Source: Borreliella afzelii
GTDB taxonomy: Bacteria > Spirochaetota > Spirochaetia > Borreliales > Borreliaceae
Assembly (NCBI RefSeq): GCF_014202295.1
Contig: NZ_JACHGM010000002.1
Location: 372,161-436,160, forward strand
Length of the DNA stretch: 64,000 nucleotides
Direction: 5' to 3'
Position numbers and translations under genes: made by a program. Position 1 is the stretch's first letter. Every line of letters starts with the position of its first letter. Of this stretch, positions 47,100 through 56,525 are shown one piece after another. The notes beneath the pieces were generated by a model. That model had not been told where the DNA came from. It did no database searches and was given only the letters and a program-made list of their open reading frames with translations.

Positions 47100-48070
47100 T
47101 TTAAAATTTCTTGTTTTTCTTGTTTTAATGAGATTGAATTAGTTATTATTTTGCCCCCAGTAATTTCATTAGTGTTAATAACAGTAATGAAACAATTTGG
47201 ATCAACTTTTTGTGATATATACTTAATTCTTGATAAACGCATTATTGGAACTACTATAAATACTATAGTTTTTTCTGTTCCTGCCCAAGCTCCTTTCCCG
47301 CCTATTAACGTAGCAGCTAATTTTAACTTGTTTGTAAGAAGATAAGCAATTTCTTTTCCTTTATCCGAAATGATTAATATCGCTTTTTGATTGCCAAATC
47401 CAGTGCTTGTTTTGTCTGTCATGATAGATGTTACAAATGATGCTATTAGTGTATAAAGGGCGATTTCAATATTAAAGAAAAATGTTGCAAGCATTAATAC
47501 TACTAAATTAACTATAAAGTTTGTTGTTCCAATACTAATTGAATATTTTTCTTTAATGATCATCGCAATTATATCTGATCCCCCTGAAGATCCTTTACCT
47601 TTAAATATTAGTCCAAGCCCAAGTCCAGAAATAAGTCCAGCTAATATTGATACAAGCATCATGTCATTAAGATGTATTTTATTTTGTAAAAACTGGGAGT
47701 AGTTTATGATAATAGAATATAATCCCATTGAAATCCAGCTTTGAATGATGAATGTTATATTTAAAAATTTTATTCCAATAAGAAATAATGGGATGTTTAA
47801 TGCAAATATTGTCCATCCTAAATTGAAGCTTAACAGGTAATGAAGCATTAATGAAATGCCCCCAATTCCTCCACTAAGAAGTCCGTGAGGAATATATAAA
47901 ACATTTGTAGAAATTGCCATTAGTGCAGACCCCAAAGCTATTTGCATTGTGCTGTCAAATATTAACTTGGGATTTTTAGCTATGGTTTTTAATTTTTTCG
48001 CTAGTATAATGAATAATAGTTTGAGTTTTTTTTTAATTCTACGACAACGTATCTTTTTTTTCTTTTTCAT
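47096..48070 (-). CDS. YitT-family membrane protein with DUF2179 domain
   Basis: The 324-residue protein begins with a strikingly basic tail (KKKKKIRCRRIKKKLK), then has five or six transmembrane helices (about 40-240) with family motifs GGIGGISLMLHY and GKGSSGGSDIIAMI, and a cytoplasmic C-terminal DUF2179 domain (about 245-320). Transport or signalling role is unknown. It converges with the pseudouridine synthase gene, overlapping by 4 bp. Confidence 0.88.
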   Translation of the reverse strand: MKKKKKIRCRRIKKKLKLLFIILAKKLKTIAKNPKLIFDSTMQIALGSALMAISTNVLYIPHGLLSGGIGGISLMLHYLLSFNLGWTIFALNIPLFLIGIKFLNITFIIQSWISMGLYSIIINYSQFLQNKIHLNDMMLVSILAGLISGLGLGLIFKGKGSSGGSDIIAMIIKEKYSISIGTTNFIVNLVVLMLATFFFNIEIALYTLIASFVTSIMTDKTSTGFGNQKAILIISDKGKEIAYLLTNKLKLAATLIGGKGAWAGTEKTIVFIVVPIMRLSRIKYISQKVDPNCFITVINTNEITGGKIITNSISLKQEKQEILN

Positions 48071-48176
48071 CTTAACTATAGTGTTACTTTTTAAGCTATA
48101 AAATAACTTACTTGAAGTTTATATTAATTTTGCAAAAAAAACAATTTTATTCCCTTTTTTTATTTTTTTTGATATC

Positions 48177-48572
48177 ATGTTCATGAAAACTATGGCGATG
48201 AATTATGTAAAATTTATAGTATTGGTTGTTCTTCTTTTTTTTTATATTTGGTTTTTTATTGTTCTTAGAATGAAAAGGATTAATCTGTTTTTATTGGAAA
48301 AAATCAAAAATGGAGCAAAAATTTTAGATATTCGATCTCCCAAAGAATATAGTAAGTCTCATTATGTGAAATCAATTAACATTCCTTTTAATAATTTGTT
48401 TGCTAAAAAGGATAAATTGGGTGATTTTGAATCCCAAATAATTGTTTATGGTAAAAGTTTTAATAAGTCTTACGAGGCTAAAAAAGTTCTAAAAAGTATG
48501 GGATTTAAGAATGTATTTGTGGCTGGTACTTTGAAAGATATGCCACAAATGAAAGAAAAAGAAGTTGATTGA
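48177..48572 (+). CDS. membrane-anchored rhodanese-fold protein without catalytic Cys
   Basis: About 131 residues: an N-terminal transmembrane helix (about 10-30) and a single rhodanese domain with [24 protein letters not shown], the GlpE-like signature. The active-site loop, normally V-Y-C-x-S-G-x-R-S, reads [10 protein letters not shown]: the Cys is Gly and the protein has no Cys. It cannot form the persulfide. The start is uncertain: ATGs at 48177, 48183, 48192 and 48198 are in frame, none has a ribosome site, and a TGATATCAT element (48170-48178) overlaps the first. Overlaps udk by 1 bp. Confidence 0.82.
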
Positions 48573-49195
48573 TGGCTAAGATTATTGGGATATCTGGCGG
48601 TTCTGGAAGCGGAAAAACTACAGTTGTAAGCAAGATTAGTGAGTTTATTCCGGAGTTTGTCCTTATTTCTCAAGATAATTACTATAAAAGTGTGGGTGAT
48701 TATGAATATGAATTTTCTAAGGTAAATTTCGATCATCCTGATGCTTTTGATAATAATTTGTTTTATGAACATTTGAAAAATTTAAAAAAAAATAGCCCAA
48801 TAGATATGCCCCTTTACGACTTTATTAATCATAAAAGGCAGCTTAAAACGGTTTTGGTTGTTCCAACTCCTGTTATTATTGTTGAGGGTATTATGATTTT
48901 TGTTGAAGAGAGGGTAAGAAATTTAATAGATCTCAAAATATATATTGACACCCCAAATGATATTAGATTTATTAGGCGGTTAAGAAGAGATATTTCTAAA
49001 AGAGGACGTACTTTAGAGTCGGTTATTGATCAATATTTAAACACCACTAGATGGGGTTATTATAGGTTTATTGAGCCTACCAAAGAATATGCTGATCTTA
49101 TTATTCCTGAGGGAGGCCACAATGATAAAGCGCTTTATGTACTTTCAACTTTTCTTAAGTCTTTAAGTAAAGAAGGAGGGCTAGATTTTATCTAA
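48572..49195 (+). CDS. udk: uridine kinase
   Basis: The 207-residue P-loop kinase phosphorylates uridine/cytidine. Seen: [49 protein letters not shown] and [11 protein letters not shown], all family-typical. The ATG at 48572 overlaps the rhodanese TGA (TGATG). Borrelia lacks de novo pyrimidine synthesis, so salvage kinases such as this are important. Its stop is shared with the convergent priA (CTAA). Confidence 0.95.
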
Positions 49196-51183
49196 ATTAA
49201 TGATATTGGATAATAATCTATTTCAATATAAACAGCATTTGTTATTTTCACCTTTTCTCTTGTTTTGTTAACTAATTTTTCAAGTAAGCTATAGGACTTT
49301 GACAGGTATATTATATTGTATCTGTAATTTTTAGATATTTTTTTCATAATAGCTTCTGATGGTCCTAAGTGCTCAATTCCTTCTTGCAAAAATTCTTTAG
49401 ATTTTTCAAAAAATTCCCAGCATTTTTGTTTAACAGATTTTTCATTTTTGCTTCTAAATACTATTCTAATAATTTTGTTAAACGGAGGGTAGTTTAATTT
49501 TTTTCGTATATCTAGTTCTTGTTCGTAAAATTGTTCATATTGATTCTTATAAGCATATTTTATGGCATAATAATTAGGATTTTTTGTTTGTATGATAATT
49601 GTGTTATCATCTTTAAATCTTGCAACTCTTCCCATAATTTGTGAGAGTGTTGTAAAAATTCTTTCGCTGCTTCTAAAGTCAGGTAATCCTATTCCAATGT
49701 CTGCGTTGATTATACCCAGTGTTTTTATATTTTCAAAATTGAATCCTTTTGCAATGATTTGTGTCCCGATAAGTATGTCTATTTCTTTGTTTTCAAACTT
49801 ATTTATTGAATTTATATTTTCTATTTTTGTAATATCAGAATCTATTCTTGCAATTTTTGCATTTGGCAAAAATTTTCTTAACTCTTTTTCAACAAGTTGA
49901 ATTCCATAAGTTTTGTATTTAATGTCTTTTGATTTGCATTGAGGACAATGGTTTGCTGTATTTGTTTTATAGCTACAATAGTGACATGAAAGTTTGTTTT
50001 CTTTTTTGTAGTAAATTAGACTAAATGAGCAATTTGGGCAACAAATTACATGCCCGCATTCGTTGCATTCGAGATTTTTTAGGTATCCTCTTTTATTAAT
50101 GAAAATTAAAGATTGTCTTTTTTCATTTAAACTTTTTTGTATACTGTATAATAGTTCTGATGAAATTGTGCTAGGTTCTTTTTTCATATTTATTATTTTT
50201 ATATCTTCTATTTTGTTTTGAGAGAATTTGTTTTGCATTATAATTTTTTTTATTTGATTATGTTTCATTGCGTAGTATGCTTCAAGAGAAGGTGTTGCGC
50301 TTCCCATTATAAATTTAGCATTAAATTTTTTTTGCAAAAAAAATGATATGTGTCTTGAGTGAAATCTTGGAATATTTTCAGATTTGTATGTAGTTTCGTG
50401 TTCTTCGTCCATAATTATTAATTTTAATTTTGTAAAAGGTAGCATTAGTACACTTTTAATGCCAATAACAACCAAGCTTTCTCCATTTTTGACTTTATTC
50501 CATATTAAATTTTTATTAGAATTTGAAACTTTAGAGTTATATTCATAAATTTTATGGTGCATATTATTTAATGCATATTTTATTCTTTTTATTATTTGAT
50601 ATCCTAATGATATTTCAGGAATCAAGAAAAGTACTTGTTGTTCTAGTGTTAAGTAGTATTCACACAATTTGATAAATATTTCAGTTTTTCCAGATCCAGG
50701 TATTCCAAAAAGGTAAAAAACATTAGTTTTTTCTGATCCAATGATTTCTTTGTAAATATTTTGTTGTTCGTTGTTTAGTTGAAGGCACTTTTTATGATCC
50801 AGATACGAATACTCATTTATTGAAGGCAATATTTGATTTTTTTTAGATTTTGAATTTTTGGGCAACCCAAAGAATAAAGTTTCTCCAAATCCCGAAAATG
50901 TTTTTTTACTAATCCAATGTGCTAAATCAATGTTATGTTCTGTTATTATTTTGGTTTTATCTATTATTTTAATAATGTCTTTTATTTTAAATTCAAAATT
51001 TTCTTTAAATTCGTTTTCAAAATATTTTTTAATAATTATTCCAATTTTATTAGAGCCATTAAAATCAACCATTACTCTTATTCCAATTTCTAGATTCAAA
51101 TTGAACCTGTAAAAAAAAAGTTTATTTAAAGGAATATTTATTGCAATTTCATAGTAATAACTTGAATTAGGATGTTCAACCAT
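49192..51183 (-). CDS. priA: primosomal helicase PriA
   Basis: The 663-residue helicase restarts stalled forks. Seen: Walker [10 protein letters not shown], Walker [21 protein letters not shown], the zinc-binding cysteine series [19 protein letters not shown] and HCPQC, then [15 protein letters not shown] and QIMGRVAR. It is slightly shorter than E. coli PriA (about 730). Last gene of the minus-strand cdaA operon, overlapping the preceding gene by 8 bp. Confidence 0.95.
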
Positions 51184-51775
51184 ATTTTATTATGCCTTTT
51201 ATTATTTTTAAATCTTGCCATATTTCTTTTTTTAATTCTGGATTTTTTATTTGATTTGTAGGAAGGTATGTAAAAACTAATGGAATGCCTTTAAATCTTA
51301 GTTCTATTCCTCTTACAATTTGAATTCTTAGTGGTTGATTTAAGAAAAAATCTATTTCTTCGCAAGACAAAATTGCTTTAGGGTTTTTGTTGTTGATTTC
51401 TAAGTTAAGTGATTCAATAGTATCTATTATTTTATAATTGTGTATGTTTATGCTTTTGCACCATTTTTTTATAATGTCTTTTGAGGGTTCGTTAAGATAG
51501 TTTTTGTTTACATATATTATGATGTGGTTGTTTATACTTTTTTCTTGTAAGCTATTATGTGATAATAGGTTTGTTAAGTTTTTGGTTTTTACAGGTACTT
51601 TTGTAAGTTCTTTACTATTTTCATTTTTTTGATAAATTTTAACATTTTTAACCTTTTCTATTTTTTGTTTAATCTCATTATCTATTTTTTCAAAATTTTC
51701 TGTAATTTTGCCTTCGATATTATTTGTTAATATTTTAAGTAAAAAAAGTTTTTTAGTTAAAATATTGTTATTCAT
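51176..51775 (-). CDS. degenerate family-4 uracil-DNA-glycosylase-like protein
   Basis: The 199-residue protein is usually called hypothetical. Its C-terminal half keeps the outline of family-4 UDG: NPKAILSCEEIDFFLN matches the PKAIVALGxxAA strand-helix, IQIVRGIELRFKGIPLVFTYLP the LRG...GIPVxxTYHP strand, and IKNPELKKEIWQDLK the LRNPELKxxxWEDLK end. The HP motif is LP, no GEAPG motif is seen, and only two Cys remain of the four that would hold an iron-sulfur cluster. It therefore seems catalytically dead. Embedded between truA and priA with 8-bp overlaps on both sides. Confidence 0.6.
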   Translation of the reverse strand: MNNNILTKKLFLLKILTNNIEGKITENFEKIDNEIKQKIEKVKNVKIYQKNENSKELTKVPVKTKNLTNLLSHNSLQEKSINNHIIIYVNKNYLNEPSKDIIKKWCKSINIHNYKIIDTIESLNLEINNKNPKAILSCEEIDFFLNQPLRIQIVRGIELRFKGIPLVFTYLPTNQIKNPELKKEIWQDLKIIKGIIKYG

Positions 51776-52508
51776 AGTAAACCTTATCTAAAAATAAAGC
51801 ATTTGCGGGTGCGGTAGTTCTTGCAAGGTTTCTATTTTTTGATTTTAGTATTGTTTCGAAAGTAGAAATTGATTCATTTTTTATTTCAATATCCAACATT
51901 GTACCTATTATTGATCTTACCATTTTCCACAAAAAAGAAGATCCTATTATTTCAAAAATAATATATTTTCCTTTTTTTTTAAATTTGGCAGAATGTATAT
52001 GCCTAAATTTGGATTTGCTTTTATCTTTTATACATGAAAATGTGGTAAAATCATGGTTTCCAATTAATATTTTAGCCATTTGGTTTAAATTGTTAATGTT
52101 TAGTTTTTTATTTACATAGTAAGCTTGATAGCTTTCCCAGGGATAGTAGTTATCGCTGTTTAATATACAGTAACTGTATTTTCTTTTTTGAGCGTTAAAA
52201 CGCGGATGAAATGAATTTTTCACATGTTTGAGTTTTAGTATTTTTATACCGGGTTTTAATAATATTGCATTTAAAGCTTTTTTTAGATTGTTTAACTGAA
52301 TATTGATGTTTATATCAAAAGTTATTATTTGTCTTTTTGCATGAACTCCTTTATCTGTTCTTCCGGATGAATGAATCTTTATTTTTTTTTTGTTGATTTT
52401 CATCAAAGCTTTTTCAATTTCTCCTTGAATCGTAGGCTTTGTTGGTTGTATTTGAAATCCATGGTACATAGATCCGTCATAAGCGATTTCAGCTAATATT
52501 TTTTTCAT
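51768..52508 (-). CDS. truA: tRNA pseudouridine(38-40) synthase
   Basis: The 246-residue enzyme has AYDGSMYHGFQIQP, the catalytic SSGRTDKGVHAKRQ (Asp), NSFHPRFNAQKRKYSY and FLWKMVRSIIGTML. It isomerises uridines in the anticodon stem. It starts on the base after the DUF2225 gene stop and overlaps the next gene by 8 bp. Confidence 0.96.
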   Translation of the reverse strand: MKKILAEIAYDGSMYHGFQIQPTKPTIQGEIEKALMKINKKKIKIHSSGRTDKGVHAKRQIITFDININIQLNNLKKALNAILLKPGIKILKLKHVKNSFHPRFNAQKRKYSYCILNSDNYYPWESYQAYYVNKKLNINNLNQMAKILIGNHDFTTFSCIKDKSKSKFRHIHSAKFKKKGKYIIFEIIGSSFLWKMVRSIIGTMLDIEIKNESISTFETILKSKNRNLARTTAPANALFLDKVYYE

Positions 52509-53348
52509 TTATTTAAGATTTTTCATTTCCTTTGATATTTTAAAGTAAACCTCTTTGATTTTATCTAAAAGTATTGAAGGTTTTTCTTTTGAAGATTTAC
52601 CCATTCCCGCTATCTTAGAAAGAGTAGTTTTTATGTCGTTTAGTTGTTTGTATCTGTATTCTTTATTGTCTTTATTTCCATAAAAGTATTCTAGAAGGCC
52701 TGACAAGTAGAGAACACTATCGTAGCCATAATTTTTATCTGTATCTGGGCCAAATATGGTTGATGCGCTAACAGGTTCTGAATTGTCTTTGTCTTTTTCG
52801 ATAACTAGTTTATAAAGATACGCAGCTTTGTGATAAAATATTTTTTGAAGATAATTATAGTTTTTGTCTGGTTCTTCTTTTTCAAGGTCTTCAAATGTCC
52901 AAGCGGCTCTTATTGCTGCTTTTGCTTGATTTAGTGTGGGGTTATGATTTTTTTCAAGATGTTCATAACACAACATGGCAAGAATATAACTTGCAGCCCC
53001 TTCTTTTAATGTTCTAGATGTGCTGAAGTTGATCATATTATCAAAAATCGCATTTATTTTTTTTCTTTCGGATTTTTTATTTTGCAAAATTTCTTTTTTG
53101 TTTTTAGGAATTGAATTAAATTCGCTTGGGAATGCTGCAAAGTAGCATTTTGGACATACTATTACAGAATATATTCTAGGATAAATATTGCCATATTTGT
53201 CGTTTTTTATATATTCTCTTTTTAGATCAATTTTTAACTTACCAGCTATTAATCTACTACTTCCAGTCAAAAGTTCTTCTTTTTGAAATTTAAAAGAGCA
53301 TATAGGGCATTCAATTTTTTCTTTTGTAAAAAATGATATTTTTTTCAT
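52509..53348 (-). CDS. DUF2225 putative zinc-binding protein
   Basis: The 279-residue protein has two CxxC motifs, ECPICSFKF (about 14-22) and CPKCYFAAFPSEF (about 65-77), then an all-helical region resembling TPR. This matches DUF2225, common in spirochaetes and Firmicutes, of unknown function. The four cysteines probably bind zinc. It lies in the cdaA operon, 3 bp after acpS. Confidence 0.85.
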   Translation of the reverse strand: MKKISFFTKEKIECPICSFKFQKEELLTGSSRLIAGKLKIDLKREYIKNDKYGNIYPRIYSVIVCPKCYFAAFPSEFNSIPKNKKEILQNKKSERKKINAIFDNMINFSTSRTLKEGAASYILAMLCYEHLEKNHNPTLNQAKAAIRAAWTFEDLEKEEPDKNYNYLQKIFYHKAAYLYKLVIEKDKDNSEPVSASTIFGPDTDKNYGYDSVLYLSGLLEYFYGNKDNKEYRYKQLNDIKTTLSKIAGMGKSSKEKPSILLDKIKEVYFKISKEMKNLK

Positions 53349-53351
53349 GAA

Positions 53352-53726
53352 TTAATTTTCTACCATTACAAATGCAATAGCGTACTCCTTTTCATGGGAT
53401 ATTGTTAGATATAGCCTTAAATTCATTTTTATTGCAAATTTTTCAATTTCATTATGCAAACAAAATTTTGCATTTCCTTTTAAAGATTTTATTACCTCAA
53501 TATCTTTAAGACTATAACGTATTTTATATTGCAACAGTGGAGTTAACGCTTTGATTAAAGATTCTTTAGCTGCAAATTTTCCAGCTAAACTTTCTATAAT
53601 GCTGCCCCCTTTTAATTTAAAATTTTCAATTTCTTTGTGTGTAAAGAATCTCTCCATTTTTTTTTTATTTTCTAAAAAACTTTTAAATCTTTCAACCTTT
53701 ATTATATCACATCCTATTGACTTCAT
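53352..53726 (-). CDS. acpS: holo-ACP synthase
   Basis: The 124-residue enzyme transfers phosphopantetheine to acyl carrier protein. Seen: [11 protein letters not shown] (metal Asp), [17 protein letters not shown] (Glu and Lys) and the C-terminal [19 protein letters not shown]. It overlaps the YbbR gene by 4 bp. Retained although Borrelia lacks fatty acid synthesis, presumably for an ACP used in isoprenoid or lipid-related steps; that last point is inference. Confidence 0.94.
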   Translation of the reverse strand: MKSIGCDIIKVERFKSFLENKKKMERFFTHKEIENFKLKGGSIIESLAGKFAAKESLIKALTPLLQYKIRYSLKDIEVIKSLKGNAKFCLHNEIEKFAIKMNLRLYLTISHEKEYAIAFVMVEN

Positions 53727-54727
53727 GGTTTAATCTCTGAGCTTTCAATTATTTCAAGTTTTATTTTTTTAGGTTCATAATCATATATTTCTGTTTCATT
53801 GATATTCTCTTTAAGAATTATATTTGTGTTAATGTTGTAAATTCCAGGGGTTTTTATATTTGCTAAATCAAAAGCAAGGTTTATATTTTGTTTGTTTATA
53901 TGGGTTTTAATTTGTTTTTCAGAAAGTCTTGTTTTTATTTTTACAAACATTTTGTTTTCTGGGTTTATTATTTTTTCTTTATCTTTAATCTCAAGACCAT
54001 TTTTTAGATTATTAAAAATAAGATTAGGAGATTTTATTATTGTGTTTGAATATTTTTTGTTTAAATAAATATTGATTACTACATGACTTTTTTCAAACAC
54101 AACTAGGGGATTTGGAGGTACTACTTCAAGATAATCTGATACAAATAGGGTTCTTGTATCAAACTCTTTTACGTTGGTTTGAATAGTGTTTATTTTTTTG
54201 AGCTCTTGTTCGGGGCCACATACTAATAAATGTTCAGGTAATATATTGTATTTTGCAATAAAATATTCTCCTTTACCATCTTTTTCTATAAGTTTAAACT
54301 TAGGTTCTATTTTAACTAATTTGGAGATTTTGTTATCAAGATCCAGAACCACATTTGTTTTTGAGAGTTTATATTCTGCAATGTGTATTGAGTTAAGATT
54401 TTTTATTTTTATTGGGAGCTTATATTTTCCAGGAATTTTTATTTTTGATGCTTCAATAAATAATATTATTTTATTAAGATCAAGATATTTTAAGTCATCT
54501 TTGTTAACTTTTATTGTAATCTTGACCTTGCTAAAGTCAGGCATTTTTCTAAGAGCTATTTGATCGTTCAAGATAATGTTGAATTCTTTTTCAGTTGTTA
54601 TTGATTCTATTTTGTTGAAATGAAACGCTACAAACATTAGAATAGCTATTAAAATGGAAATAGCTTTATTTTGCCAATCATCAAATAGTAATTTTATTAT
54701 ATTTGTTATTTTTTTGCTTATTTTCAT
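53723..54727 (-). CDS. cdaR: YbbR-domain regulator of diadenylate cyclase (CdaR-like)
   Basis: The 334-residue protein has one N-terminal transmembrane helix (about 20-38) and an extracytoplasmic part made of about three YbbR repeats, with typical strands such as [17 protein letters not shown] and [25 protein letters not shown] (landmarks). CdaR proteins bind and modulate CdaA. It lies 4 bp after cdaA. Confidence 0.87.
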   Translation of the reverse strand: MKISKKITNIIKLLFDDWQNKAISILIAILMFVAFHFNKIESITTEKEFNIILNDQIALRKMPDFSKVKITIKVNKDDLKYLDLNKIILFIEASKIKIPGKYKLPIKIKNLNSIHIAEYKLSKTNVVLDLDNKISKLVKIEPKFKLIEKDGKGEYFIAKYNILPEHLLVCGPEQELKKINTIQTNVKEFDTRTLFVSDYLEVVPPNPLVVFEKSHVVINIYLNKKYSNTIIKSPNLIFNNLKNGLEIKDKEKIINPENKMFVKIKTRLSEKQIKTHINKQNINLAFDLANIKTPGIYNINTNIILKENINETEIYDYEPKKIKLEIIESSEIKP

Positions 54728-54731
54728 TATT

Positions 54732-55517
54732 TTACTCTATTAGCTCGAGATTCAATTTATTTCTAATTTCGTTTAAACTTAAATTGTATTCCAATTTTGC
54801 ATTGATTGTAATAGAAATAGATCCAGTTTCTTCGGAGGTTATTATTGTTATTGCATCAGAATTTTCAGAAATCCCAAGTCCTGCTCTGTGTCTTGTTCCA
54901 AATGCTTTGCTAATAGAATCAACATTGGATAATGGTAAAAATGAACCTGCGTATTTTAATTTATTTTTACTAATTATTACAGCTCCGTCGTGAAGAGGGG
55001 TTTCGCGCTCAAATAGTGATATTAGCAGTTCGCTAGATACTAGTGCATCAATTTTAGTCCCTTTGTTTATTATTTGCTCCAGCTGTATTTTTTTTTCGAT
55101 GCATATTAGGCTGCCAGATTTGTTTTCAGAAAGATGTTTAACTGCTTTGAGGATTTCAGCAACAACTTTTAAAGTTTCTTCTTTTTTATTTGAAAGCTTA
55201 AAAGCTAAATTAAAATTTCCAATTTGCATTATTATTTTTTTTATTTCTTGATTAAAAAGTATGACTATTGCTATTGGCAATATATTGGCTATATAATTTA
55301 ACAGCCAGCTAATGGTATAGAGATTTAAATAATATGAGATAATTCCTATAGAGGTTATGATCAACATTCCTTTTAGTAGATTTGTAGAATAAGAATTGAT
55401 TACATTTTTATATATGTAATATACTAAGATGCTAATTAAGCTTAGATCTAAAATTCTTGAAAAAGTATCTTTTATTTGATTTAAATCATTTATGTCTATC
55501 ACAAATTTTCTACTCAA
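54732..55517 (-). CDS. cdaA: diadenylate cyclase CdaA
   Basis: The 261-residue enzyme makes c-di-AMP. It has three N-terminal transmembrane helices (about 25-85) and the DAC domain with the catalytic DGAVII and RHRAGLGISE motifs and TIITSEETGSISI. Start is TTG at 55517 with no ribosome site, so the 5' end is uncertain by a few codons. First gene of a seven-gene operon ending in priA. In B. burgdorferi the matching phosphodiesterase is encoded elsewhere (DhhP). Confidence 0.93.
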   Translation of the reverse strand: MSRKFVIDINDLNQIKDTFSRILDLSLISILVYYIYKNVINSYSTNLLKGMLIITSIGIISYYLNLYTISWLLNYIANILPIAIVILFNQEIKKIIMQIGNFNLAFKLSNKKEETLKVVAEILKAVKHLSENKSGSLICIEKKIQLEQIINKGTKIDALVSSELLISLFERETPLHDGAVIISKNKLKYAGSFLPLSNVDSISKAFGTRHRAGLGISENSDAITIITSEETGSISITINAKLEYNLSLNEIRNKLNLELIE

Positions 55518-55610
55518 TGTTAAAACACTGTACTTATTGATCTATATTAGTATAATATAAAATATATAAATAAGCACAGTTTATAATTAAATTAAATTGT
55601 TTTTAAATTT

Positions 55611-56468
55611 ATGAATAAAAGAGAAAATATTATAGCTTTAATATTTGATTTTGACAATACTCTTATTTATGGTAATATGCAGCAAGTGCTGTTTGATGAG
55701 TATTGTGTTGATTCTTGCTCCTTTTGGAGAGAAGTTGAAAGTTTAGAGTATGTTTATAATCAAAACGGTTATAATATCATTTCTAATGAAATGATATATT
55801 TATCTCATTTTTTAACCTATGTAAGAGAGGGGGTTTTTAAAAGTTTAAATAATAAAGTGCTATTTAATTTAGGTGCTAAGTTAAGATTTTTTGAAGGGGT
55901 TATTGGTTTATTTGATGAGATATCTCAGATAAATAAGAAGTTGGAAGGTAATAATTCGCAGGTTAAGATTTATATTGTTTCAAGCGGGTTTAGACAAATG
56001 ATTTTGGGAAGCAAAATTGCACCTTATGTGAGCAAAGTATGGGCATGTGAGTTTATAGATTCTTATTTGATGCCTTTTTATGAACTTAGAGATGAAAAAT
56101 TTTCTAAAAACAAGGTTTTAAGCAGTGTTTGCTATTTTGTAGATCATACAATAAAAACCAGGGTTATTTTTGAAATTAATAAAGGTTCTTATGAGAAGAT
56201 AAATCAGAGAGTACCAAAGAGTAAAAGACAAATTCCTTTTAAAAATATATTTTACATTGCAGATGGATTTACTGATATTCCGGCATTTGAAATCTTAAAT
56301 AATATTTTAAATCATTGTAGAAATACCTTGACAGTGTATCATGAAAATGATACGAATGCAAAAAAATTGTTTTATGAGAATAGGGTAGGAGATTTTGCTG
56401 AGGCCAATTATAGTAAAGGCACTAAATTGTATAATTGGATAATGGAGAAAATTTGCTTGAGCGTGTAG
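55611..56468 (+). CDS. HAD-superfamily phosphatase-like protein
   Basis: The 285-residue protein has FDFDNTLIYGN (nucleophile motif), a middle motif IYIVSSGFRQM with the Ser, and ADGFTDIPAFEIL (Mg-binding Asp), so the active site looks intact. The cap insertion is large and helical. The substrate is unknown. The ATG at 55611 has no ribosome site. TATAAT elements lie at 55551-55556 and 55583-55588. Confidence 0.85.
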   Translation: MNKRENIIALIFDFDNTLIYGNMQQVLFDEYCVDSCSFWREVESLEYVYNQNGYNIISNEMIYLSHFLTYVREGVFKSLNNKVLFNLGAKLRFFEGVIGLFDEISQINKKLEGNNSQVKIYIVSSGFRQMILGSKIAPYVSKVWACEFIDSYLMPFYELRDEKFSKNKVLSSVCYFVDHTIKTRVIFEINKGSYEKINQRVPKSKRQIPFKNIFYIADGFTDIPAFEILNNILNHCRNTLTVYHENDTNAKKLFYENRVGDFAEANYSKGTKLYNWIMEKICLSV

Positions 56469-56525
56469 TTTATTAATTCACTTTTTTTAGTTGATAAAAG
56501 CAGCAAAAAAATAAAAAGAGGAGAT

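Noticed and set aside
55547..55554. A second TTAGTATA between cdaA and the HAD gene
   Set aside because: It overlaps a TATAAT promoter element and has no palindromic partner, so it is not a telomere relic.
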